Shown piece after piece: positions 1-10,942 of a stretch of DNA of 64,000 nt. Source of the stretch: Anaeramoeba flamelloides (lineage: Eukaryota; Metamonada; Anaeramoebidae); NCBI GenBank assembly GCA_027625915.1, contig JANTQA010000057.1, positions 2,356,001 to 2,420,000 of the forward strand, in the 5' to 3' direction. A model generated the notes under the pieces. That model saw only the letters and a program-made list of their open reading frames with translations. It made no database searches and was not told the origin of the DNA. Each line of letters opens with the position of its first letter. The stretch's first letter is position 1. The translations under genes were made by a program, and so were the position numbers.

Positions 1-77
1 TAAAACAACATTTTTTTAACTTTTTGTTTTCTTTTTTTGTAAATTATTTGACAAATTTAAAGTAACCAACAATTCGG

Positions 78-3000
78 ATGAGTAATTTAAATAATTCACC
101 TAATTCTTTTCCTATTGAAAACGAAAACGAAAAAGAAAAGAAAAATACAAGTCAAAAGGAAGTAAATCACACTAACGAAGACTCAAATCTTCGAAAAAGA
201 AAATTAAACAAAAAAGAAGAAGAAAAAGAAAAAGAAAAAGAAAAAGAAAAAGAAAAAGAAAAAGAAAAAGGAATTAAAAATAAAATTGCAGGCCCAAATA
301 GTAAAAAAAGAAGAAAAAACGATTCGAACCATAAAGAAAATAATCTTCTAAACAAAACCTCCAAAGCAGAACCAAATAGCCATTATAATTCTTGGGGCAA
401 ATCTGAAGACAACAATTATGTCGAGGAAGATGATGAAGATTATCAGGATGATAACTATCAACCAGAAGAAGAAAACAGTTCTCCTTCCAAGGGCCAAAAA
501 AAAACCCAACAAAGATCTCAAAGGTTAACACGATCCAAGTCGCTTTTAATGAATAAGCATACAAAACAAAAAACAAAAAAACACAGAAGTAAAGGATTTA
601 AAAAAAAAAGAATAGTTATTGGGAGAAATTCAATTAACAAGCACCCCAATTTACAAACAACCAAGAGTGGCACTTCAAATTCTAAGAACAATTCTAGAAA
701 CCTTCAAGAGAATATAAATCAAAATATGGAAAGCAATCCAAATAGCCTTCCAAATTTAGAAAATTCAAATATTCAACAAAGAAAAAACGAAAATAATTCT
801 TTAAATTTCGGATCAAAAAATAAATCTGGTGTTGAATTATCTCCAAGTGTTTTTTATTCCGAAAAAGTCAAAAATGAAAAGGATGCCAAGAATTTGAAAG
901 GCAATTTACCAAGTTCCAATACTCTTTCACCATTCACAATTAAAACTGAGGTTCTTACCGAAAATGAGAATGAAAATCAAGAGGAAAACTCAAAAGAAAA
1001 AACAAAAACAAAAACAAAAACAAAAACTAGAGGGAGGGGGAGAAAAAGAGGGAGAAGAAGAGGGCGAGGACGAGGGAGAGGGCGAGGGAGAGGAAGAGGA
1101 CGAGGACGAGGACGAGGGCGAGGAAAAGGAAGAGACAAGATCACTATTATTAATAGAGAAAAAGAAATATCGAAGGAAGAAAACGATAATCAAATTAAAA
1201 AATATTCAAATTCGAATAAAAATTCAAATTTTAATCTTAAGAATAGTAATTTTCGAAATAATAATAATCAACAACAAAATATTACCAAGCCATTAAGATA
1301 TAATAATAATGCTTCAAAAATAAATACTCAAAATTTAATGAATAATAATCAGCAAGCAAACCCACAATCTCAAAAGGCAACACAAACACCGCAACCAAAC
1401 CCGAATGATGCCACGTGGGCGTATTTATTTTACCAATTAGAAAATTTACCGAAAATAGCAATTCGATCCAAGCCATTTTCAATTGGGAGTGCGTCAAGGT
1501 GCCAATACCAAATCCGAGATTTAAAAATCTCTGGATTATTAACAAGAATTGTTGATGAACCAGAAAAGGACAAATATTTAGAAGTGCATGGCGATAAGGG
1601 AAGCGTATTTTTAAATGGTAAATGGATTAAAAAGGGACACAAAATTGTGATCAAGTCTGGTGATCATATTGTTATTGATGGCTCAAAAGTTGAATCCTTT
1701 ATTTTTGTATTAAGTTCATTTTTCAAAAATTATCGAATCAATAACAATCTGGATTCTAACAATAAACCACATTCAAAAACCAAGTATGAACGGAATTGTG
1801 ACAACAAAAAGAGATATTTTATCAAAAAAATCAATGAACTTGCTCGGAATCCCATTTACGAACCAAACACGCCGGATTTAGAAAACTTTGGTTACCCCAT
1901 TGATAAAACTTTTAAAGAAACCTTAATTCAAATTGTTAAACTACATTTAACCAGATACAAAATTTTATTCAACATTAAATATCCACAAAATATTTCAAAT
2001 AAAATTTTATTATGTGGCCCCAATGAAACACAAGTTTACCAACAAAAGTTATGTATTTCTTTAGCAAAAACTTTTGGCTTAAAAATTTTAATTTTTGATT
2101 TTGTATCAATTTTAGAACAAGACAAGCAAAATGAAGATCAAAAAAAAAATAAAAATAAAAACAAAAATTTGATAAAGACAACAAACCCATTTTTAATATA
2201 TTCCCAAAACGAGAACGCTAATAAAAATCGTCTATTTGATAAAACCAAAAAACACTTTAAAAAGGAATTAGAGATAAAAAAGGGAATAGAGACGGAAAAT
2301 ACGCAAAGGGGAAGGGGGGGTAAAGAGAACGAAACGGGTGAAAAAAGTAATGAAATAGAAATAGAAAAAGATTATGAACAAGAAAAAGAAAAGGAAAAGG
2401 AAAAGGAAAAGGAAAATGAAAAGGAAAAGGAAAATAACAAGTACCACTTACAGTCCAAAAGAAGAATGATAACTAATGAAAATGAAACTGAAATTAATTC
2501 AAGATATCAGCAAAATAATATTGAAGAGGGGAATCGCATTCGATTTGTCGGACCAAATTTCCAAGAATTAAATAAATCAATAATCATCGAACGGTTAAAA
2601 AGGAAAAATGGCCCCAAGCCAGGATCTGAAGGCACAGTGATGATAACCTTTAAAGAAAACACTAATACCACTTATGTGGGTGTAAAATTTGATAAGCCTA
2701 TCAAGGATGGAGGCAATGATTTGGGAGAATTTTGCGACCCCAAGCAAGGATATTTTGTAAAAAAAACCGAAATCCGAAAAATCGATGACTGCGGCTTGAA
2801 GGATAAATCCATATTATTAATCCAGGCATTAATTGAATTTATGGAATCATTGCAAAACAAACAGCCCTTTTTATTATTTATCCCCAATATTGATCAATGC
2901 ATTTTCCATTCCTTCGAAGTCTATTATACCTTTAAAAAAAAGATGGAAAAATTTACAAAGGGCAAACCAATTATTGTCATTGGAGGGATCACTTTAAATT

Positions 3001-6000
3001 CGAAAAAGAATCGAAAGATCACGGATCCAATGTTTTTGTTATCAAAAAATTTAGAGAAATTTTCTGGTGTTTCTAATCTATTCCCAAATAGCGCTAATAA
3101 TGATCTTAGCAGCCATAAAAATTCAAATCAAAAATCCAATAATAAAGCACTCAATTCTTTATCAAATTCGATCAATAGCATCAACTTCAAAAATTCCAAT
3201 TCAATCGACTCCGATGAATTTGAAAAAGTTACTAAATTTTTAAAAAAATTATTCCCTACCAAAATTAATATACAAAGGCCAAATGATGTTATGGATTACG
3301 AAAAATGGAAAAAACGAACAGACGAAGACAAGATGTTAATGAAAATTGAAAAAAATTATTCTTTATTATTAGAAACAGCTAAAAAATTCCAAATAAATGT
3401 TGGAAAGTTTCGAAAACAATATCTTTCTTTAACTGAATATTCGCCAGAGGACATGTCGGAAATTCTTGGATTTGCTTGGACGAGACATATAATGAAGTCG
3501 GAAGAATTTAATAGTCAGTTTAAATTGAACCAAAATGATAATAATAACGAGAACAAAAACGAGAATGGGAGCAATAACGATGGTGGTGATGATGATGATA
3601 GTATTACTAATATTAATATTGAAAGTGGAAGCAATAATAATGAGAATAATTCAAAAGGTAAGAATAATTTAAATGTGAAAAAAAATAAATCATTAGAACC
3701 AACAATTACTGAAAAGGATATTCGTTATGGAGTATTACATCATAAAGAAAATCAAAAAATTGGTCAGAAAACTGAAGATTCAATCGAAGTGGAAACTGAA
3801 AATGAATATGAAGATAGATTATTATCAGAAGTAATACCCCCAAATAGAGTAAATGTCACATTTCATGAAATTGGTGCTTTAGAAAACGTTAAAAAAGTTC
3901 TTCATGAATTTGTTATTCTTCCCTTAAAACGGCCAGAATTATTCCAAAGGGGTAATTTATTAAAACCTTGCAAAGGAATTTTATTATTTGGTCCGCCAGG
4001 TTTGTTATTTTATTTTTTATTATTATTTTTTTTTCATCTTATTACCCCTAAAAATTGTTTTTTTCTTTTTTCATTTTTGTTTTTTTTTTCCATTAATTAT
4101 GAGTATTAAAAGTTCACCTGCTTGTCGTTCGTTTTTTTTTAATTTGAGAAATAAAAGGCGTGGTTAACTTTTCTTGATGTTTTCTGTTTTATTCCCAAAA
4201 TTTATAGATTTTCGGAATAAAACAGAAAACATCAAGAAAAGCGTCTTTAGATATTCTATTCTTTTATATTCTGGAAAAAAGTTTTTAGGTTTTTTTTTAA
4301 TGTAAAAGAATAGAATAAAATAAAAGATTTTACTCAATTCTTTGGAATTTTGGAAAAAAGTCGTTAGGTTTTTTTTAATTTGAGAAATAACAAGAAAATT
4401 TTAAGAAATTTTCCTTTCATTTCTTAAATTAAAAAAAAACCTAGGCACTTTTCATTATCTTTTTTTTAAATTAAGAAATAAAATGTATATTTATTAAAAT
4501 TTTCTTTTAATTCTTTTGAATTCTCGAAAACAGCCGTTTGGTTTATTTTAATGTAAGAAATAAAAAGAAAATTTTAAGAAATTTTCTTCTTATTTCATAA
4601 ATTAAAAAAAACCTAGGCACTCTACTCCACCCTAAGATACCCCCACGAAACTTGACGTCACTTGATGAATCCCTAATTTAAATTAGAGATATTGTTGAAC
4701 CAAGTGAGAGAGCGAATCTGGTCAATTCTCCCAAGAATCGGATCCACTTCAATAAATTGAGAGAAATTTTATTACAATTCTTATTCTTTTTTATAATAGT
4801 CAAAAAGATTCAAATTGGTCAGAAAAAATTATTTTTTTTTTTTTATTATTAATTGAAGAAGTGTAAATTACACTCTAAATGTCCTTTTACTTAAATTTCA
4901 TCAAAGGTAATTTAAGCGTAAAATCATAGATTTCACAATTTTTCAAGTGAAAGATAGACCAAAATTTTTTTATGTTTCAAAAAACAAAAGTAAAAAATTA
5001 AAAAGGTAAAACAAAAAAGGAAAATATTCAAAAAAAAAGAAATTTAAAAAAGGGTTTATAAGAAGCATTTGTGAAAAAATCAAAAAAAATTAATGCTATC
5101 TTGAATTAAGAACACCCAAAATCACAACCACAATACTTTTGGTTAATTTAATTTCATTTGAGAATTGATGATGAATGTTCATTTGGGAGATCACTATTTA
5201 ATTGTTATAATTTCTTTTTTCTTTTTGATCTGATTTGCTTTAAACCTTTGAACATTTTTTGTCTTTACTTTTTAGTATTTATTTTCAAGTTACTCATACT
5301 TTCGTGTCTCAAGATTCGCAAGTAACCACTTGATCTTTTTCCTTTGAAGCTCTTCTTCTCAATATAAAGAAGATTCATCCAGACGAAAAACTGGGATAAA
5401 AATAAAATTTTTTTTTTTTTTTTTTTTACAAATTCTGTTTTAAATCATCAACAAAATCTTGACTCTCTTTTCATTTCAATTTAATTAACTGCTTTGGTGG
5501 TATTTTGAAAATTTTTCAAGGTTTTTTTTTGATAAATATGTATATTTATCCGCTCCCTTGTGGGCATACTTGAAAACTATCACAGTTAATGAAGAAAAAT
5601 ACAATTTTATCAAAAAAAATTTGAAAATTAAGATATCATTTTTGTATATTTATTTACTTCACCAAGATTTCAAAAATTAAATCCCAGTACAAGACATTCC
5701 TACTCATCAGATTTGAAGTAAATTTGAACCAAAAAAACCACTGTTTGAACCACCCAATATCTTTTTGCTTCTTACATTTAAATAATGTTTCCACACCCCC
5801 TCTTTAGTTTTAATTTATATAAAAAAGGGTGTGGATCAAAAATAAAAAAAAGTAAAAAGTAAAAAGTAAAAAAGTAAAGTTCAATAAAGAAAAAAGAAAA
5901 AAAAAATAACATTATTTTTAAAAAATTTCTGTATTAATAATTCTTATTTTATTTTTTATTCAAAAATAATTTGCCAAATTTATATAATAGGAACTGGTAA

Positions 6001-7078
6001 AACAATGTTAGCGAAAGCTATTGCAACTGAAAGTGGAGCACATTTTTTAAATATTTCAATGGCAACGATTAGTTCAAAATGGTTTGGAGAGGGTGAAAAA
6101 ATTGCAAAGGCCGTGTTCACATTGGCAAGTAAATTATCCCCTACAATTATTTTCATTGATGAAGTTGATAGTCTATTAAATCGAAGGGGTAAATCTGGAG
6201 AACACGAAGCATCAAGAAAAATTAAAAACACCTTTATGGAGCAATGGGATGGTATGAAAAGAAGAGACGACGAAAGAGTCATTGTATTAGCTGCAACAAA
6301 CAGGCCACATGATTTGGACGAGGCAGTGCTAAGAAGGTTTCCCCGAAGGCTATTTGTTGGATTACCAAATTTGGAAGCGCGAGAAAAAATCATAGAGGTT
6401 ATTTTAGCAAAGGAAGATCTTGAAGAAAATTTCCCTTTTGATAAATTGGCTCAAATGACAAAAGGGTATTCTGGTTCGGATTTAAAAAACTTGGCGATAA
6501 TGGCCGGATACTGCCCCATTAGAGACTATTTAGCCAAGGAGAATTTAGTACAAATTGAAAAAGACATTCAAAAAAAACAATTAAAAAATAATATTTTAGA
6601 ACTTGAAAATACAGAAAAAAAAGGTGTAATTGATAAAGAGATGAAAATGGATATCGAAAATACAACTACAGATAAAAATAATAGTAACAAAGATACTAAT
6701 ACTAACAATAGCACTAGAATCGCAAATAACAAAGAAAATACAAACATTGGAAAAGAAAAAATAAATAATTTGAAAATTAATACCAGTAAATCAAATAATC
6801 AATCGAATTTAAAAAACGATCGAAAAATATTAAAAATTACTTCAAACGAATTAAAAGAAAATTCTTATTTCAAACCATCATTTAGAAAAAAATTGCTGAG
6901 AAGAAGAGGGAATGTAAAACTTCGAAAATTAAATCTTGATGATTTCATTTATGCAAAGCAAAGTATCAAAATATCTGTTTCTTCAGAATCAACTGTATCA
7001 AAAGAATTAAAAGATTGGAATAAGATGTATGGTGAAGGTAGAATGGGTGAAAAGGAGTCAATTGGTTATTATAATTAA
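78..7078 (+). CDS. FHA-domain AAA+ ATPase, plant DAA1/Msp1-like family (two exons, 1,669 aa)
   Basis: Exons 78-3999 and 5991-7078 join in phase (3,922 + 1,088 nt). Seen in order: Lys/Glu repeat (residues ~45-66), Arg-Gly tract (~316-353), an FHA-like domain (~447-548), a degenerate P-loop region reading ILLCGPNETQVYQQ (~650) that lacks the Walker lysine, a block RIRFVGPNF ... GVKFDKPIKDGGNDLGEFCD (~821-893), then a complete AAA module: Walker A GPPGTGKT (1305-1312), Walker B IIFIDEVDS (~1358-1366), arginine-finger region RRFPRR (~1421), and a C-terminus LKDWNKMYGEG...IGYYN. The same order, including the lysine-less first P-loop and the GVRFD-NDLGGLC-like block, is known to me from the plant FHA-AAA proteins (Arabidopsis At4g02480 group), whose AAA core is Msp1/ATAD1-like. 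Start is the first ATG after T-rich leader. Function is inferred as an ATP-driven remodeller or extractase; the substrate is unknown. The Lys/Glu and RG tracts are species-specific additions. Confidence 0.9.
4168..4241. repeat. Perfect 28-bp inverted repeat in the long intron
   Basis: Arm 4168-4195 (begins CTTTTCTTGATG) is the exact reverse complement of 4214-4241, with an 18-nt AT-rich loop. Directly followed by a second, shorter inverted repeat (ATTCTATTCTTTTA near 4255 against its complement near 4300). Confidence 0.9.
4365..4443. repeat. Hairpin element, TAGGTTTTTTTTA family, copy 1
   Basis: Left arm from 4365 (TAGGTTTTTTTTAATTTGAG) pairs with the right arm ending 4443 (...TTAAATTAAAAAAAAACCTA). 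Arms are about 35 nt with a very short loop. Same design as the copies at 4538, 8691, 26897 and 47050. Confidence 0.8.
4538..4614. repeat. Hairpin element, TAGGTTTTTTTTA family, copy 2
   Basis: Left arm from 4538 (TTGGTTTATTTTAATGTAAG) pairs imperfectly with the right arm ending in ACCTA near 4614. It ends in the same CCTAGGCAC string as copy 1, about 170 bp away. Confidence 0.7.
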
Positions 7079-7656
7079 TGTACATTTGTTATCGCTATCA
7101 TCTTTTTTTAATTATAATGGGATTAAATGAATTTAGATTCGATGAATAATATTTATATTTTGATAGATACTCGGATAACAAATTTAGACAAACGTCGCTT
7201 AATGTAATATATATATATATATATATATTATATTATTTTGTTCTTATCTTTTTCCCTTTGTTTTTTTCAAAGTTTTGTCTTTTTCTCTTATTATCTTTTT
7301 GTCTTTTTATTCTTCTTCTTCGATTTATTTATCATGCGGAGTTAAATTTGGAATAATTCATTTTATAAATAATTATTCATACAACTTTCAAAACATTAAA
7401 ATAATTGAGGATTTAAAATTCATTAAAATCTAATTAATCTCAAATATTTTGAATTTTAATTTTGGATCAGAATTTATTGTATAAATTTTGTTTTTTTTTT
7501 TTAATAAATAATTTTTAAAAATAAAATCATTAATGAATTTTTATGTTTTTGTTTTTATTTTTAATTCAGTTCATTTCATTATCAAAACAAAAGTAAAAAA
7601 GAGAGAAAAAAAAATTGTTTGTTTTGATTAATATATAATCTTGTAATTTTACTTGA

Positions 7657-8114
7657 CTGTTGAGAGAAAAATGTTGGATAGAGAAAAATGGTTGTACAGC
7701 AATTTTTATTTTGAACATTACTGAAAATGATTTTTAATTTCTTTCGTTTGTTAAATAACTAAAGAAAATAACAATAATCTACTTATTAGAATAACCATTA
7801 ATGTAATTCTACTTTTTCAAAACCTTATCTCTTTTAATCTAAAGCAAGTTTAAAAATTACCCTTTTCAAAATTAATAGTAAACTTTACTAAAACTTGGAT
7901 TTTTATTATAATAGCATGATCTACTTTAGTTATCAACCATTCAAATGAGTATTCTACACACATCACATATTAATGAGCTATTAACACCTTTAAACCTGGA
8001 TTTATATAAAATTCAAAGAGTTATCAATAGGATTTGATTTTTATTTTTACTATTGTTCCCAATTAAAAATGGTGTCCAATCATTTTTCTGTGTCCAACAT
8101 TTTTCTCTCAACAG
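7657..8114. mobile_element. Non-autonomous TIR element, ~458 bp
   Basis: Left end CTGTTGAGAGAAAAATGTTG (from 7657) is matched by the reverse complement of the right end (…CAACATTTTTCTCTCAACAG, to 8114). Similarity continues inward for roughly 60 nt with a few differences. No coding potential inside. Flanks read TTGA / TGAT, so a short duplication is possible but not certain. Class unknown. Confidence 0.7.
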
Positions 8115-8690
8115 TGATTTGAATCAGAATACATATTTTGATAAGATAATTATCTTGAAAAGATTCTTTTGATACTTTAAGGAGTGAAATTTTAGAATAT
8201 TTTTTCACAAATCTCAGATATAATAACATATAAAAACAATTTATAAACTTTCAATTTTAATCTGTTATTTTAAAATAAAAAGATTTATTATGTTTTTATT
8301 ATTAATTTGATCTTCATATTTGATGTTTTGTAATTTTTTTTTGAACCAAATTTCAACATAGTAGAGTTATTTTCAAAAATTTTTGTTTATGTTAGGAGTA
8401 GTAGAATTATTTTGTTGATTTTTTGAGAAAAATCTTTTTTAATGTTTTTATTTTTTTTTTTTTTTTTTTTTTTTCATTTATTGGTATTCTTTCTTGAATC
8501 TACAATATCTCTAAAAATAAATTAGAGATTCAAGAGTATTGTCAAGTACCATCCAGTACCATAGAGTGTTTAGATTTTCCAGAATTCCAGAAATAAAAGG
8601 AAAAAATCTTTAATTTTACAAATTCTTTTAAATTCTGGATAAAATTACTGCATTTTTCTTGAGGTTTTCTATTTTATCTGGAAAGTGTTC

Positions 8691-8769
8691 TAGGTTTTTT
8701 TTTACTTTTTGAAATAAACAGAAAATCTTAATAAATTTTCGGTTTATTTCAAAAAGTAAAAAAAACCTA
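8691..8769. repeat. Hairpin element, TAGGTTTTTTTTA family, copy 3
   Basis: TAGGTTTTTTTTTACTTTTT from 8691 pairs with AAAAAGTAAAAAAAACCTA ending 8769. Arms about 35 nt around a GAAATAAACAGAAAAT centre. Closest to the copy at 47050 (both have ACTTTTTG next to the T-run). Confidence 0.8.
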
Positions 8770-10942
8770 ATGAAAATCTATGGATTGTCCAAATAATACG
8801 AAAACTCAAGTAAAATTTAAAGAAATTTTTTTGAATTTTTGTTTCTGTTTCGAAAATCTATAGATTTTCCAATCAAAACTAAAATTAAAAAACCTATAAT
8901 TCAGTACCTAGGATATTATTTTTATCAATTAATAAAAAAAAATATATTTTTTCTTCTAATTTCTTAAATTCAAAAAAAGAATCTAACATATATCCCCGAA
9001 AATACCAAAATATAAAATGCCAGAAAAATTTACAACCACTAAACTACTGTTTTTGACAACTTCTAAGAATCCCTAGTGCCAATATACCCAGTTCAACAGT
9101 AAATTACAAATTTTATTTTTAAAATTATATTTTTTTTTGGAAATATCCAAATTCAATAAAATGTAAATTTTAAGGAATAGTATTCAACCAATTTTGTGTG
9201 AAAGGGATCGGTATCTTGGATGAATGTAACATTTCTGATCATTTTGAAATGGTATTTAAAAATCAGATAAAATGTCCCTATAAAGAAAATTTCTGATTGT
9301 GTATCATTACCAATAATTTTTGTAATCTTATATACAATTCAAAAACAACCGAGTAGTAACTAATTGTACACATATATACAAATATACATATCCTACCCAA
9401 ATTAACCCAAGCCAAACCTTCTTTATGTTTCCTTGTCTGAAGAGAAATTGATTCAATCTAGTCAATCATCTCTTAACATCCATATGTACTTACCCTAACA
9501 AGTACTAATATACCAATATATACTTACCCTATTAAATACTAACATATCCAAATATACCCAAAAAGTAGCCAAAAAAAAAAAAAAAATCTTTTGAGGGGTT
9601 ATTGTAGAAAATTCAATAAAAAATATTTTAAAAAAATTTTTTTTATCATTAAACAGTTTATCTCTTGGTAATAGTGTTTCTTTGAAGTTGTCTACAAAGT
9701 TTTTTTTAGTAGTTAATAATATTTTGAGATTTTTTATTTTGGGGTATCTTCAGGAATATTTCAAACACACTAAAAAACCCTAAAGATCACTTCCCAAAAT
9801 TCTAAAGAATATTGAAAAATATCAGAATTGACTCAATTATTTTACATTCGGAAAAGTTAGAAACGTTTTTCTTGCTTTTGTCTCTTTTATCTGTAAAATA
9901 TATGGCTTTTCCAAATAAATAAACCAAAAACTCAAGAAAATCTAACCTACTAATCCAGAATTATGAATATAAGAGCAAAAAAGTGATTTTACTTAATTCT
10001 TTTAATTCGTTAAAAACTTAACAGCAATCAAGTGAACTTTTAATACTCATTATTTAAAGGAAAATAAAATTTTATTGTATCTTTTATTCGAAAATTAAAA
10101 TAACAATACTCAGTTTTTTTGTAAGAAATAATATCAAGAAAACAAAATATTAATCAACTAAATCAAATTTTTTCAAAAAAAAAAAGATTAAAAATCATAG
10201 ATAAAGTTTGGCTACAAGAAAAATATTTTTATCAAAATCTGAAATTATTACTATTAGAATGGATGAAATGGAAACAACAGTCAAGAATTGCCTTTTATAT
10301 TATTTCCTCCAGGGTTAATTTTATAAGAAGATCAGTTATTTAGATGTTTTTCCGGTAAAGACATATATAAAATATCTTTGTGTTGAAACAGATTTTTTTA
10401 TCTATGTATGGTAATATTCAATATGGATAAAACGAGAACCATTTACAAAAGATATTTTTCAATTTAAAATATTTAGGCTGATATCACTTAATTGTGTAAC
10501 TTGTCTGGAAAAGGGGACTTTTGTCGAAAATTCACTCATATTTTTAACCAATTACAAGTATCAATTTATCAATTGATGAGATCAACAAGTAGTAAAATTT
10601 TACGAATCTAATTTTTAGAGACATTTCAACCATACCGTACTAATGTGTTTTACATTCAATAACAACATACTATAATTTATAAAAGTCACATTCAAAGAGA
10701 CGAATCCCTTAAGGATGAAAAATTATTCTCAAGATATTTCTCTCTGTAATTTATTCAAGTTATCCAAACGTAAACACTTTAAGTAGAAAATGATATTTTT
10801 GAAGACAATAGTATGAAAGTTCAAATAAAGTACATTGATTTTTTTTGTTGTAGACCTATAAGCACAAAGAGTTAATAACAAAAACCATAAAAAATCATTT
10901 TTTAATTTTTCACAAAAAATCTATTGAAAAGACTTTTTGATT

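Larger units (their letters stand above)
4000..5990 (+). other. Intron 1 of the FHA-AAA ATPase gene
   Basis: Donor GTTTGT follows CCAG at 3999; acceptor ATATAATAG ends at 5990. Removal rebuilds codon 1308 (G|GA) and restores the invariant GPPGTGKT motif, which neither exon carries whole. At 1,991 bp it is far longer than the 118-702 bp introns of the other genes here. It contains at least three hairpins of a dispersed family (4168-4614), then low-complexity AT sequence with no recognised gene. Confidence 0.93.
7079..10942. other. Spacer between the ATPase and poly-Gln genes
   Basis: No ORF of coding quality. It holds a (TA)n tract near 7208-7230, a TIR element (7657-8114), a T-tract of more than 20 nt near 8451-8474, a hairpin element (8691-8769) and further short AT-rich inverted repeats. 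Near 9360-9550 there is a CTTACCC/ATATAC-rich patch with no clear periodicity. Confidence 0.6.

Noticed and set aside
964-1296. Glu/Gly-rich ORF in another frame of the ATPase gene
   Set aside because: A frame-shifted reading of the RG tract; the FHA-AAA frame continues through it.
9480-9550. CTTACCCTA-like repeats resembling telomeric sequence
   Set aside because: Only two or three irregular units separated by unrelated bases; no tandem array.
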